From an uncultured Bacilli bacterium (GTDB lineage Bacteria; Bacillota_I; Bacilli_A; RF39; UBA660), in contig CAJTUT010000002.1 of NCBI GenBank assembly GCA_910579455.1, positions 45,217 through 109,216 of the forward strand: 64,000 nucleotides of DNA, read 5' to 3'. The position numbers and the translations under genes were made by a program. Below, one piece after another: positions 19,120 to 27,483 of the stretch. Position 1 is the stretch's first letter. Each line of letters begins with the position of its first letter. The notes under the pieces are model-generated. The model saw nothing but the letters and a program-made list of their open reading frames with translations, was not told where the DNA came from and did not search any database.

Positions 19120-20139
19120 TCATCGCTCCGTATGATAAAAATCATTGTTTCCAAAAATAATTTTAACTTCTGTACCCTCATGATAAACGGATGAAATTTC
19201 TAAAATATGTCCCATTTTCTTACATAATTTATCTACTATATATAATCCCATTCCTGTAGACTTTGTTTTCCTCCTCCCATTTTCTCCTGTAAAAGACTTT
19301 TTGCATACATAATTTAAATCACCTTTTTGTATTCCTATTCCATTATCTACAATATTTAAAATAGTTTGATCTTTCTGAATTTCAGCAAATATTCTTATAT
19401 ATGATTTTCTTTTCTCATCCCTATATTTAATGCTATTATTGATAATCTGATTTAAAATAAACTCTAACCATTTCATATCACTATAAACTTCAATGTTTCC
19501 CAAATCCACTTCTAAATCAATTTTACTTTCTAATAAATCATCTTTATTTTTGATTAATACATTACCGACCATTTTCTCTAAGGATACTTTTCTAATCACA
19601 AAGTCCTCCTCTGTATAATTGCTTCTTACATAATATAATACCTGATCAATATAATTATCCAGTCTTCTAACTTGTTCAAGAAATGATTTATGAAGTTTTT
19701 CCTTATGATTATGACAAAGTAGTATCAAACTAGAAATAGGTAGTTTTACTTCATGAATCCACATTTCTATATACTCCTTAAAATCTTCTATATCCTTTTT
19801 ATTCTTTTGTACATTTTCTGACATAGATCTATCAATTTCATATAAATTATGATATAAAATCTCTCCTTCATAAAAACTAGGCTTTGAAATAGTCTCCAAT
19901 ACTAAGTACTTTTGATCTAGTAACTCTATATTACTAATAAGCTCATCATAAAATCGTTTTTTTCTAATAAAATTAATACCAAAAAGCAGAATATGCATCA
20001 TAAAAAAGATAAAGGTAATAGAAAAAATTAAAGAAATATTTATGTTAAAAACAAGAAGTAATAATAATATCACAGCATAAGAAAAGAAAATTAATAAAAT
20101 AGATAAATAGTGATCCACAATGTACTTACTTAATTTCAT
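19120..20139 (-). CDS. bceS: BceS-type intramembrane-sensing histidine kinase
   Basis: The 339-residue kinase has two membrane segments near the N-terminus (about 13-31 and 35-55) joined by only a few residues, so it lacks an extracellular sensor domain, as is typical of BceS. The H-box is EMWIHEVKLPISSL (phospho-accepting His at about 129), the N-box is NQIINNSIKY, and the G-boxes are DNGIGI and KSTGMGLYIV. Its start overlaps the regulator stop by 4 bp (ATGA). It should receive its signal from the BceB permease. Confidence 0.9.
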   Translation of the reverse strand: MKLSKYIVDHYLSILLIFFSYAVILLLLLVFNINISLIFSITFIFFMMHILLFGINFIRKKRFYDELISNIELLDQKYLVLETISKPSFYEGEILYHNLYEIDRSMSENVQKNKKDIEDFKEYIEMWIHEVKLPISSLILLCHNHKEKLHKSFLEQVRRLDNYIDQVLYYVRSNYTEEDFVIRKVSLEKMVGNVLIKNKDDLLESKIDLEVDLGNIEVYSDMKWLEFILNQIINNSIKYRDEKRKSYIRIFAEIQKDQTILNIVDNGIGIQKGDLNYVCKKSFTGENGRRKTKSTGMGLYIVDKLCKKMGHILEISSVYHEGTEVKIIFGNNDFYHTER

Positions 20140-20798
20140 AATAAAATATATCCCTGTCCCTTTCTAGTTTCAATCACATTACAGTATCCCAATTCACTCA
20201 ATTTACTTCTCAACCGACTAATATTAACTGTTAATGCATTATCATTAATGTACTCATCGTTATTCCATAAATCTGTCATTAAAACATCTCGGGTTACAAT
20301 CTTTCCTTGATTATTTAATAAATAACTAAATACAATCATTTCGTTTTTGGTTAATTCTATTTCCTCCTCATTCTTTTTTAAAATCCCTTTACTTGGAAAA
20401 AATTCTAATTCTCTATATTTGTAAGAGTCAACTTTTTGTTCCATCCTTCTCAATACATTTTGAATTCTTAAAAGTAAAATAGTTGGGTTATATGGTTTAG
20501 TAATATAATCATCTGCCCCATAAGACATAGATAGAACCTCATCCAATTCACTAACACGACTAGTAACCATAATAATGGGAATATTCGTCTTCTTTCTAAC
20601 TTCCCTCAACAAAGTTTCTCCATTTAAAAAAGGAATGTTAATATCTAATAAAACTAAATCAGCATTACTATTTATAATTTCCTCAAAAGAATTGGAAAAA
20701 TTATTTAAGATGTTTACAACATAACCTGAATGTTCTAATAGATTCTTTAACTCTTTGCAAATTGTTTGATCGTCCTCTACTATCATAATTCTTTTCAC
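20136..20798 (-). CDS. bceR: BceR-type response regulator (OmpR family)
   Basis: The 220-residue regulator has a receiver domain (RIMIVEDDQT, phospho-acceptor in LVLLDINIPFLNG, Lys in ITKPY) and a winged-helix DNA-binding domain (ELTKNEMIVFSYLLNN, DNALTVNISRLRSKL). I choose the GTG start at 20798, because AAGGTGG lies eight bases upstream and the residues before it do not fit the family. It is first in the order bceR-bceS-bceA-bceB. Confidence 0.9.
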   Translation of the reverse strand: MKRIMIVEDDQTICKELKNLLEHSGYVVNILNNFSNSFEEIINSNADLVLLDINIPFLNGETLLREVRKKTNIPIIMVTSRVSELDEVLSMSYGADDYITKPYNPTILLLRIQNVLRRMEQKVDSYKYRELEFFPSKGILKKNEEEIELTKNEMIVFSYLLNNQGKIVTRDVLMTDLWNNDEYINDNALTVNISRLRSKLSELGYCNVIETRKGQGYILL

Positions 20799-20820
20799 AA
20801 AACATTCCACCTTTAATAAT

Positions 20821-20829
20821 AGTATATCA
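20821..20829 (-). promoter_or_regulatory. Extended -10 promoter of bceRS
   Basis: TGATATACT on the minus strand, with the -10 box TATACT at 20821-20826, 23 bp upstream of the start codon. The -35 region is T-rich and weak, which an extended -10 can offset. Confidence 0.6.
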
Positions 20830-20962
20830 TAAAATAAAACTTTAAAAAGAATAGAAAAATTTGGGTCCAATTTTTTACAAAAAATCATTATAGAATGATG
20901 ACAATTTTAAAAGTTTAGTAAAATATTATAAATTTCTTCTCAATATTTACCCATATCAATAT

Positions 20963-20983
20963 AGAACATTTTAAGAATGTTCT
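20963..20983. repeat. Hairpin-forming inverted repeat
   Basis: AGAACATT (20963-20970) and AATGTTCT (20976-20983) make a perfect 8-bp stem with a 5-base loop, followed by TTT on the plus strand only. No plus-strand gene ends here and the minus strand lacks a T run, so its function is open. Confidence 0.4.
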
Positions 20984-21093
20984 TTTCATGTGATTTAATT
21001 AGGCAATTTCTAAAGTTTTAGCTCTAATTGTTTGGATTTCCTTCAATTTTTCCTAACAAAACAGCCTCACATACATGATATCCAGATTTTATT

Positions 21094-21576
21094 TTATGTC
21101 AGTTTCCCTGGCATATTTATATTACCATAAAAAAGACTTTTGACAGGTTTTCTATTTAAAGTTCGAATAGTTCGAACAGATTTCCCAATGGTACCCTTAA
21201 GGATGAAGAATAATAACTTTTTTAGAGTAAAGTCTCGTTCTATTTTTGATAAATTTGCTTTTAATAAAGGTATCATACTAGCAGTTGCACTAATACAGCT
21301 AACTTCAATAGAATTTAAAAAATCTAAATTTTCTAGGTAATTAGTATGTTCACCGCATACTCCTATCTCAATTTTTTTATTTCCAACTTTGGCCCTATAA
21401 ATAGATTCAATAATTTTATCTTTTGTATCATCATTTAAATAATTAAAATCATTATCTTGTTTATCGCGTGATTTTTTTGTTATACTTTCTTTTAAATAGT
21501 GTAATCTAAAGGAAATAAAATCAACTAATTTTGAAATTCTATCAGCGTTATAAATAGATTGCACATTTTCTATCAT
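21094..21576 (-). pseudogene. Remnant of a PEP-utilising enzyme (PPDK/PTS enzyme I-type) C-terminus
   Basis: The 160-residue frame contains EIGVCGEHTNYLENLDFLN and the SATASMIPLLKA segment, which resembles the end of the PEP-utilising TIM barrel (GVCGEHGGDP… in pyruvate phosphate dikinase, GVCGEMAGDP… in enzyme I). The preceding part, KLVDFISFRLHYLKES, corresponds to the SFGTNDLTQ region but has lost the key residues. The rest of the enzyme (swivelling His domain, most of the barrel) is missing, so a working enzyme is unlikely. Its ATG overlaps the stop of another decayed frame upstream. Confidence 0.55.
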
Positions 21577-22166
21577 AGCACCAATTTATAGTTTATATTA
21601 TGTATTTTATTAACATTTACCCATTGCTTATATTTTTCTTCCTCGGGTGCACTATTAATGTAAGCTTCTCTAGCTGTTAAAGTACCATCTATCACTTTTT
21701 TTTACATCTTCTGAATTAAAACCTAAAATTGCCATAGAACTAACAAATAAATCAATTTTTTGTTATTCTATTAAATTTTCCCATTTTTCAGAATATTTTA
21801 ACCTAGGCTTATAATATTCATTGTTTGCCATTTCCATTATAGAAATATTTGAATATTCGTTTTCATTATCAATACTAAACATAATTGCATAGTTAAAATT
21901 TAATTTATCACTTATAATATCACCAACAATTAAACCCAATTGCGTATAAACTTGACTTTCTGAATGATTAGGATATCCCCTAAATCACCAAACGCATCCC
22001 TTATCTATTTTAAATGTACACTAACTATCACTGCTATAAGTATAAAGTCTAGGAAACAAATCACTTTCAAAATCAAAAAAATCTAATTTTTTTCATGCAA
22101 ATCAAATGCAAAAGAAATTAAATTCACAGGTTCTAATTCAGTATTTTTACAGTTTTTTAATAGCAT
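21573..22166 (-). pseudogene. Decayed gene of unknown family
   Basis: A frame starts at ATG 22166 (AGGTGA upstream) with MLLKNCKNTELEPVNLISF and continues through several stops and at least two frameshifts. Clearly protein-like blocks are SESQVYTQLGLIVGDIISDK, EYSNISIMEMANNEYYKPRL, KIDLFVSSMAILGFN and REAYINSAPEEEKYKQWVNV. The last block ends in a TGA overlapping the ATG of the next frame, so the two were once translationally coupled. I do not recognise the family. Codon content is like that of neighbouring genes. Confidence 0.6.
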
Positions 22167-22289
22167 ATTTTTATTCACCTAAATTATAATACTATTGATT
22201 TTGTCAATATACAAGTGTGTTTTACTACACTGTCACATTTTATCACAAAACATTGTATAAAGAACAAATATTATAGGAACATTTAATAA

Positions 22290-22298
22290 GTTGGGTGG
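22290..22298 (+). promoter_or_regulatory. Leader segment that can pair with the 3' hairpin of the small-peptide mRNA
   Basis: GTTGGGTGG in the leader is complementary (eight Watson-Crick pairs and one G-U) to CCACCTAAC at 22423-22431, just after the stop codon of the 27-residue peptide. It is also nearly a direct copy of TTAGGTGG at 22444-22451. Such 5'-3' pairing and dispersed repeats occur in type I toxin mRNAs. Confidence 0.45.
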
Positions 22299-22331
22299 AG
22301 CCAAACTTCATAAAAGAAGGGAGGCGATGCA

Positions 22332-22415
22332 ATGAACAAGAAAGATTTACAAATCTTTGCTCTAGTAATTATTATCTTCCTTTTACTATTATTGTTATTT
22401 ATAACTCTAATATAA
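22332..22415 (+). CDS. 27-residue hydrophobic peptide, type I toxin-like
   Basis: The plus-strand frame starts at ATG 22332 with a very strong GGGAGG site eight bases upstream. The product has a charged start (MNKKDLQ), a single membrane segment of 19 residues (IFALVIIIFLLLLLLFITL) and no tail. It is flanked by hairpins and lies opposite to all neighbours. Size, shape, strong translation signal and structured UTRs agree with type I toxins of toxin-antitoxin systems, although the Fst motif is missing and no antisense RNA promoter was clearly found. It could also be a small membrane regulator. The coding frame itself is well supported. Confidence 0.55.
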   Translation: MNKKDLQIFALVIIIFLLLLLLFITLI

Positions 22416-22422
22416 AAGAAAT

Positions 22423-22451
22423 CCACCTAACTCATCCAATGATTTAGGTGG
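22423..22451. terminator. Hairpin between the small peptide and fic, probably a bidirectional terminator
   Basis: CCACCTAA (22423-22430) and TTAGGTGG (22444-22451) form a perfect stem that extends with TCAT/ATGA inside. On the minus strand it is followed by ATTTCTTTT, so it fits as terminator of fic; on the plus strand it follows the peptide stop by 7 bp. Confidence 0.6.
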
Positions 22452-22468
22452 TAACTATTAATATGGCA

Positions 22469-22496
22469 AACACTCAACATCGGCATATTGAATGTT
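22469..22496 (+). terminator. Second hairpin downstream of the small peptide
   Basis: AACACTCAA (22469-22477) pairs with TTGAATGTT (22488-22496) with one G-U pair and a 10-base loop, followed on the plus strand by CCTCTTTATTTTATG. It may be the true plus-strand terminator of the peptide transcript. Confidence 0.45.
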
Positions 22497-22516
22497 CCTC
22501 TTTATTTTATGTTTTT

Positions 22517-23053
22517 TTAATCATTTGTTTCATAGTAGTAAGATGTTTCAATTCCCTTAAAAACACTCTCTAAACTTAAATCATCTGTTAAATTATTTTC
22601 TATTAAAGTTTTAATTTCTAAAGTGTTAATAGGGCTTCTTTCCATAGCCTGTAGATATAATTTTTTATCTATATTTTCCCAATTGACAATCTTGTTTAAA
22701 TTTTTCTTTAATATTAAATCTAACCAAATTCTTGTACTGCGACCATTTCCCTCTAAAAATGGATGAGCAATATTCATTTCCACATACTTATCTATAATTT
22801 CATTTAAATTTGTTTCACTCATTGTTTCAATTTTCTTTAACATTTCTTCTAAATATAGAGAGTTTCCAAATCTAAAATTACCTTTTGAAATATTTTCTTT
22901 TCTAATATCACCTGCAAAATCGTATAAACCATCAAATAGATATTTATGAATTTGTTGTAATCCTTTTATTGTACCAACTTCAATATTATCTATATTGCCA
23001 CTTGAAAATAAGTCTTTTGCATTTTCTAAACTTTTTTTATCTATTTCGTTCAT
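22517..23053 (-). CDS. Fic domain protein
   Basis: The 178-residue protein carries the Fic core motif HPFLEGNGRSTRIW (about 97-110), where His is catalytic and the Asn/Gly/Arg residues bind the nucleotide phosphates; DFAGDIRKENIS and FRFGNSLYLEEML are also typical. Fic enzymes mostly transfer AMP to target proteins. It is a short, single-domain type like FicT toxins. No inhibitory [S/T]xxxE[G/N] helix is obvious in it, and no intact antitoxin gene lies directly upstream. The ATG at 23053 follows GGTGG at five bases; an upstream in-frame GTG overlaps this site. It has its own promoter. Confidence 0.85.
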   Translation of the reverse strand: MNEIDKKSLENAKDLFSSGNIDNIEVGTIKGLQQIHKYLFDGLYDFAGDIRKENISKGNFRFGNSLYLEEMLKKIETMSETNLNEIIDKYVEMNIAHPFLEGNGRSTRIWLDLILKKNLNKIVNWENIDKKLYLQAMERSPINTLEIKTLIENNLTDDLSLESVFKGIETSYYYETND

Positions 23054-23101
23054 AAAATCCACCACTTTTTACGAATATTTCTATTGCTTTTATACTTCTA
23101 T

Positions 23102-23130
23102 ATTCTAGCATAAAATCGTAGATTTTACAA
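23102..23130 (-). promoter_or_regulatory. fic promoter
   Basis: -35 TTGTAA (23125-23130), 17-bp spacer, extended -10 TGCTAGAAT (box 23102-23107) on the minus strand, about 49 bp before the fic start codon. Confidence 0.7.
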
Positions 23131-23426
23131 TACACGATCAAGATTAAAGGTATAAAGATATCTCTAATTCTTGCGAATTAAATACTGTATTTTCTTTAAG
23201 ATATCATCCAAATATCTTTTTCTTTTTTGCCTCAATATTCATTTCGTTTTCTTTTAATTGTCATAGACTTGCTAGGAAATATGTACCTAATATTATCATT
23301 ATAGTATATTATTTCTTTATTTTCGTCTTATCAGTAAAATGTATAATAGGAGATAATGCTTGATTACCTACAATATCATTTGCAAAGAAATAATTGAATG
23401 AGAAATTGCATTAAAACTACTACTAT
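23131..23426 (-). other. Intergenic region with eroded coding fragments
   Basis: No intact gene is visible. Short blocks read as protein on the minus strand, such as NYFFANDIVGNQALSPIIHF and ENTVFNSQELEISLYL, broken by stops, which suggests decayed accessory genes. If Fic once had an antitoxin partner it might have been here, but nothing supports that directly. Confidence 0.35.
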
Positions 23427-23802
23427 TTATACTACATCTATAGTTTCTTCAAATCTATCTCTAATACTTATATTCTGCACTTTATTATAATTTTCACTTA
23501 TTTTAGATAATCTAACTTTCTCCATATATTCTTTTTGTTCTTTTTCTTCTTGCTCTTTAGTAATACTATAGAAATAATCTTCAATAATTTTAAACTGACT
23601 TTCTATTTTTTCTAATTCCATTGAATATCTTTCTTCACTCATTGGTTTTAATTTATGCTTGTCGATTAATTTTGTTTTATTACTATAAGACTCCGCTACT
23701 ATAATTACAATTAACAAATCTTATTTCTACACTTTGGTCTATAAAGTAATCAGCCATTTTGATATTACAAGTCTTTTTATATACTTTCTTTTTCTTAGCC
23801 AT
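23427..23802 (-). pseudogene. Small unknown gene, probably frameshifted
   Basis: The ATG at 23802 overlaps the end of the preceding gene (ATGGCTAA) and opens MAKKKKVYKKTCNIKMADYF…, 39 codons to a TAG at 23683-23685. A second frame, offset by one base, overlaps its end and continues ESYSNKTKLIDKHKLKPMSE… to 23427; it lacks a proper start. Together they would give about 125 residues with a charged, coiled-coil C-terminal half (ITKEQEEKEQKEYMEKVRL). The family is unknown. A real 39-residue protein followed by a remnant cannot be excluded. Confidence 0.45.
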
Positions 23803-24094
23803 TATATTCACCCGATACAATTGCTTTTAATAAAGTAATTAATTTACTAATGGTTATAGGCATTGTTCTATCATATAGAAATAAATTCTCTTTATCAAAA
23901 TATAAAACTAATAATTTATAAGATTTAATTCTAATAATAACTTTATGCGGTTCAATAAAACTGATATTAGTATTATCTAAGACAATTATCTTCCCCTCTA
24001 TAAATTCACACTTAGCACTATTCATAGCACAAGTAATTTCTATTCTTTTCTCAAAGTTCTCATCTTTTATGAGATTTTTCATCTTAAAATCCAT
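23795..24094 (-). CDS. Hypothetical protein, 99 residues
   Basis: I do not recognise this protein (MDFKMKNLIKDENFEKRIEI…). It looks like a small beta-rich soluble domain (KCEFIEGKIIVLDNTNISF, HKVIIRIKSYKLLVLYF). The ATG has AAGGAG nine bases upstream. Its stop is nested with the start of the next small gene, so the two are translationally coupled. It lies between a tRNA terminator and the Fic region, a typical place for accessory genes. Confidence 0.55.
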   Translation of the reverse strand: MDFKMKNLIKDENFEKRIEITCAMNSAKCEFIEGKIIVLDNTNISFIEPHKVIIRIKSYKLLVLYFDKENLFLYDRTMPITISKLITLLKAIVSGEYNG

Positions 24095-24117
24095 ACTTTT
24101 TCACTCCTTTTTTGTTA

Positions 24118-24156
24118 AAACAAAAAACCGTGAAATCCCTTATAAAATCACGGTTT
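24118..24156 (-). terminator. tRNA-Met terminator
   Basis: AAACCGTGA (24125-24133) and TCACGGTTT (24148-24156) form a 9-bp stem, followed on the minus strand by TTTTTTG. It lies 42 bp after the tRNA 3' end. Confidence 0.8.
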
Positions 24157-24197
24157 AATCTATGTTTTAACTCCAAAAGTTGGAGCGTATTCACATA

Positions 24198-24274
24198 TGG
24201 TAGCGACGGAGGGAATCGAACCCCCGACCTTTCGGGTATGAACCGAACGCTCTAGCCAGCTGAGCTACATCGCC
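24198..24274 (-). tRNA. tRNA-Met (CAT), elongator type
   Basis: The 77-nt cloverleaf has acceptor start GGCGATG, D-arm GCTCAGCTGGCTAGAGC, anticodon stem TTCGG/CCGAA with loop TTCATAC (anticodon CAT), T-arm GGGGGTTCGAATCCCTC and an encoded CCA end. It closely resembles the elongator tRNA-Met of Bacillus. It has its own promoter and terminator. Confidence 0.95.
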
Positions 24275-24294
24275 ATAAATAATAAAGCATATTC

Positions 24295-24323
24295 ATAATA
24301 ACATAATTAGTTTAATTTGACAA
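24295..24323 (-). promoter_or_regulatory. tRNA-Met promoter
   Basis: -35 TTGTCA (24318-24323), 17-bp spacer, extended -10 TGTTATTAT (box 24295-24300) on the minus strand, about 20 bp before the mature tRNA 5' end. Confidence 0.75.
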
Positions 24324-24684
24324 TACCTTATTTTCCGAAAACTCTAATTTAGTATCCTTGCTATACCTAAGGATTTGCATATCGTAACCAATACAAAACG
24401 ATTGTGTGGAACTATATCATATAGAACCAGTAGAAATAACAACCGTTATTTTAACCTAGAAAATAATATGTTCATTATGATATTAAATTTCACCAAATAT
24501 AAAATATAAGAGTCATTTAAGATAGAATAAAATTATAACTAGTACTACTATAAAAAATAATATACTTCAAATAGCCACAATAAAACATTAGTTACCCTTG
24601 TCAATCTATTATAATCTACTAAAAGACTTATTTCAGGAAAAAGGCGAATATAAAACAACAGATTAAATAAAAGTTATTTCTCTT
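24324..24684. other. Intergenic region without a recognised feature
   Basis: About 360 bp of AT-rich sequence between the tRNA promoter and the end of the dehydrogenase gene. A weak hairpin (ATAAAAG/CTTTTAT, 24667-24688) could end the dehydrogenase transcript. I see no gene. Confidence 0.45.
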
Positions 24685-25476
24685 TTATCTATAAAACAGA
24701 AGAAAAAATTTAGCTAAAATTCCTTGCATTACAGGAACCCTAATTTTAAAAGATGGTGACTTACTTTCAATTTCTCTAACTACTTTGTAAATTAGTCCTT
24801 TAGTGCACCCTTTCTCAATTAAAATAAACATATTTCTTTGAATTTTATTGATGCTATCTTTATGATCATAAATTTTGTTATTCTTTTTTAAAAATTTGTT
24901 CTTATTATCGATCATAACTTGATTAAATCCTGTTTTATAGGCACCAGGTTCTATTAAAGAAATTGTAACATTCTTATCCCTTAAATATTTTAACTCTTCC
25001 TTTAAAGTAAAAGCTAACATAGAAATAGCTGCCTTGCTAGATGTATAACATCCCAAAAATGGAATAGGCAACATACTAGCAATAGAGGAAGTAACAAAAA
25101 TTTTAGCCTTCTCTCCTCTTTCTTTTTTCATTTGATAAAATTCCTGTAATAAAGAAAAGGAGGCAAAAATATTTGTTTCATAATTATCCCTTAAAACATC
25201 AATATCCATATATAATAAAGAACCTCCGTTTCCAATTCCAGCATGATTAACTAAACAATCAATATTTAGAGTATGAATTAATTTTCTATCTTCCTTTACC
25301 CTAATATCCATTTTAAAGCATAAGATACCCAACTTCATCTCTTTAAGTTTCTCTTTAACCTGTTCCAACTGCTTTTTAGTATGAACAGTAATGTATACTG
25401 TATGTCCTTTTTTTGATAACGCTAAAGCCAAGTCAAAACCAATTCCACTAGCAGCACCCGTTATTAAGACCTTCAT
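24685..25476 (-). CDS. Short-chain dehydrogenase/reductase
   Basis: The 263-residue protein has the Rossmann NAD(P) motif TGAASGIG (about 6-13), the NHAG motif, the catalytic Ser in VTSSIASM, and the YxxxK pair in CYTSSKAA. These define a classical SDR oxidoreductase. The C-terminal part is longer than minimal and basic, with FFLLFYR at the end, which may associate with membrane. The substrate is unknown. The ATG at 25476 has AAGGGTG upstream; the 16 in-frame codons before it are Phe/Leu-rich and lack a start signal. It follows a two-component system at 51 bp and is probably co-transcribed with it. Confidence 0.8.
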   Translation of the reverse strand: MKVLITGAASGIGFDLALALSKKGHTVYITVHTKKQLEQVKEKLKEMKLGILCFKMDIRVKEDRKLIHTLNIDCLVNHAGIGNGGSLLYMDIDVLRDNYETNIFASFSLLQEFYQMKKERGEKAKIFVTSSIASMLPIPFLGCYTSSKAAISMLAFTLKEELKYLRDKNVTISLIEPGAYKTGFNQVMIDNKNKFLKKNNKIYDHKDSINKIQRNMFILIEKGCTKGLIYKVVREIESKSPSFKIRVPVMQGILAKFFLLFYR

Positions 25477-25527
25477 CCTCTTCACCCTTAATAGTATTTT
25501 CAAAAAAAGAAAAAAGAAACCCATAAA

Positions 25528-26802
25528 TTAATGAGTCTCTCTCGCAATAATAAATGAAACACCTTTTTTTCCATTCTTTATTGCAATATCGTAGCCAATT
25601 ATATTTAAGGTTTTCTTTACAATAGATAATCCTAATCCAAATTCTCCTTTAATTCCTTTTCTATAAGGAGTAAAAATCACTTCTAAAAAATCCCTATCTA
25701 TTTTATCGCCATCATTATATAAAATTAATTTATTTTGTTTTGCAATTATTTTTATTGTGGATTTTGTATATCTCATAAAGTTTTCTAAGAGATTATCTAA
25801 AATAGTTTCCCAGTGTTCATAAGTTCCATAATAAATTGATTTTTTATCTTTATCTAAGATAAAGTTAATATCTTTTCGATGAAATTTAAACTTTTTAATT
25901 TCAGTGCTTAATATTTGAACCATATCTACTTTTTCTATTTTTATATTCTTAGACTCTTTGAGATAATCAAGTTTATTTAAATAAAGAAGTGAGCGTACTT
26001 TTTGATCTAATTTCTTAGATTGTTCGTCGATAACCCTAAGAGCAGTTTTTTCATCTTCTACCCCATCATATACAGCTTCGACATATGATTTTATTACTGT
26101 GAGTGGAGTTTTAAAATCGTGAGAAATGTTTTGATACATACGATTACGATATTTTTCCTGATTAATTAAAGTAATTCTCATATCCTCTATAGCAGATGCT
26201 AATGATCTAATTTCATCATCTGTAGAAAAATTAATAAAATGATTATAATCTGGATTATCAATATTATCAACTACATCTTTAATCTTCTCAATTTTTCTAA
26301 CAATCAAGGAAATCCATAGTATAAGCATTAAACCAATCAAAAGACAAGTTCCTAATATGATTGGAAAAATAGCTGATAAAATTCTAGTTTTTGTCTCATC
26401 AATATAGCTGTCATCACTAATAGCAATTTTCATCACATTATTGTTAATAATTTTATAATAATAGAAAGTTTGATGATGATATCTAAATTTTCCATACTTT
26501 CTTGTCATTTTACCAATAATAACTTCTGGATCATCCAATCCTTTTACATCTTTAAAATTATCACTTATAATAACTTTACCATCAGCAACATAAAGATAAG
26601 CCACCTGAGTATTCAATAAACTGTGATCAATATCTTGCTGAACAAACTTTAATGGTTCGCTTAAATAACTATAAATACTTTTTTCAGCAACAGAAATCAA
26701 GGTTTTAGGAAGGACGATGCCAAAACAGATAAATACAATAGTAAATATTAGACCAATTAGGGATAACAACTGACGGCTCAATTTACTCATAATATATTTC
26801 AT
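25528..26802 (-). CDS. Sensor histidine kinase
   Basis: The 424-residue kinase has two membrane segments (about 11-31 and 144-167) around an extracellular sensor domain of about 110 residues, then a HAMP domain, the H-box NISHDFKTPLTVIKSYVEAV (His at about 224), an N-box in ETILDNLLENFMRYT and G-boxes ending GEFGLGLSIV. The first ATG overlaps the regulator stop by 4 bp (ATGA). The signal is unknown. Together with the regulator it forms an OmpR-type pair that may control the adjacent dehydrogenase or other genes. Confidence 0.85.
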   Translation of the reverse strand: MKYIMSKLSRQLLSLIGLIFTIVFICFGIVLPKTLISVAEKSIYSYLSEPLKFVQQDIDHSLLNTQVAYLYVADGKVIISDNFKDVKGLDDPEVIIGKMTRKYGKFRYHHQTFYYYKIINNNVMKIAISDDSYIDETKTRILSAIFPIILGTCLLIGLMLILWISLIVRKIEKIKDVVDNIDNPDYNHFINFSTDDEIRSLASAIEDMRITLINQEKYRNRMYQNISHDFKTPLTVIKSYVEAVYDGVEDEKTALRVIDEQSKKLDQKVRSLLYLNKLDYLKESKNIKIEKVDMVQILSTEIKKFKFHRKDINFILDKDKKSIYYGTYEHWETILDNLLENFMRYTKSTIKIIAKQNKLILYNDGDKIDRDFLEVIFTPYRKGIKGEFGLGLSIVKKTLNIIGYDIAIKNGKKGVSFIIARETH

Positions 26803-27458
26803 AGTAATCGATACCCATATCCATAAATAGTATTAATATTAAGTTTTGGCATTTTTTTTCTAAGTCTTCTAACTAAATCATCTACTACACGGTCAGTTCC
26901 AAAATAGTCATTTCCCCAAACCAAATTTAAAATTTCTTCACGAGAAAAACTTTTTTCTATATTCTTTAAAAATAATAATAATAAATCAAACTCCAATGTA
27001 GTTAATTGGATTTCCTTATTTTTATTTTCTACGATCCTTTTTTTCAAATAAATTGTATACTCCTGATAAATAATTGTCTCATTATCCATTACCTTATAGA
27101 CACGTTTCATAATATTATTTACTCGCAGTACTAATTCTTTGGGAGAAAATGGCTTTGTAATATAATCATCACTACCTAGTTCTAAACCTAGTATTTTATC
27201 TAAATCTTGATCCCTAGCTGATGTAAAAATAATTGGAACAGTACTATTATTTTCTCTAACTCGTTTGATAATATCATAACCATTAATATCATCCTTTAGC
27301 ATAATATCTAATATCCAAAGATCCACTTTATTACCAATATAAGAAATGGCATCCTGACCTTTTGAAAAACATACCACTTGATATCCTGCTTTTTCTAAAT
27401 AGGTCTTTACTAAGCTAGATAAATCCTGCTCATCCTCTACATAACAAATCCTACGCAT
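26799..27458 (-). CDS. Response regulator, OmpR/PhoB family
   Basis: The 219-residue regulator has a receiver domain (ICYVEDEQDL, phospho-acceptor Asp in LWILDIMLKDDINGYD, DDYITKPFSPKEL) and a winged-helix domain (QLTTLEFDLLLLFLKN, DRVVDDLVRRLRKKM, YGYGYRLL). A TAGGTGAT site lies just before the ATG. It is first of a three-gene unit (regulator, kinase, dehydrogenase). Confidence 0.88.
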   Translation of the reverse strand: MRRICYVEDEQDLSSLVKTYLEKAGYQVVCFSKGQDAISYIGNKVDLWILDIMLKDDINGYDIIKRVRENNSTVPIIFTSARDQDLDKILGLELGSDDYITKPFSPKELVLRVNNIMKRVYKVMDNETIIYQEYTIYLKKRIVENKNKEIQLTTLEFDLLLLFLKNIEKSFSREEILNLVWGNDYFGTDRVVDDLVRRLRKKMPKLNINTIYGYGYRLL

Positions 27459-27474
27459 ATTATCACCTACTACT

Positions 27475-27483
27475 AGTATACCA
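27475..27483 (-). promoter_or_regulatory. Extended -10 promoter of the second two-component operon
   Basis: TGGTATACT on the minus strand (box 27475-27480), 16 bp before the regulator start codon. The -35 region is weak. Confidence 0.5.

Noticed and set aside
21573..22166. TGA read as tryptophan, as in mollicutes
   Set aside because: Some broken frames contain TGA, but intact genes end in TGA with coupled starts (20136-20139, 26799-26802, 30853-30855). Frameshifts and TAA/TAG stops in the same region show plain decay.
24198..24274. Attachment-site duplication of the tRNA-Met 3' end
   Set aside because: I looked for a second copy of the GGGTTCGAATCCCTC end within the window and found none.
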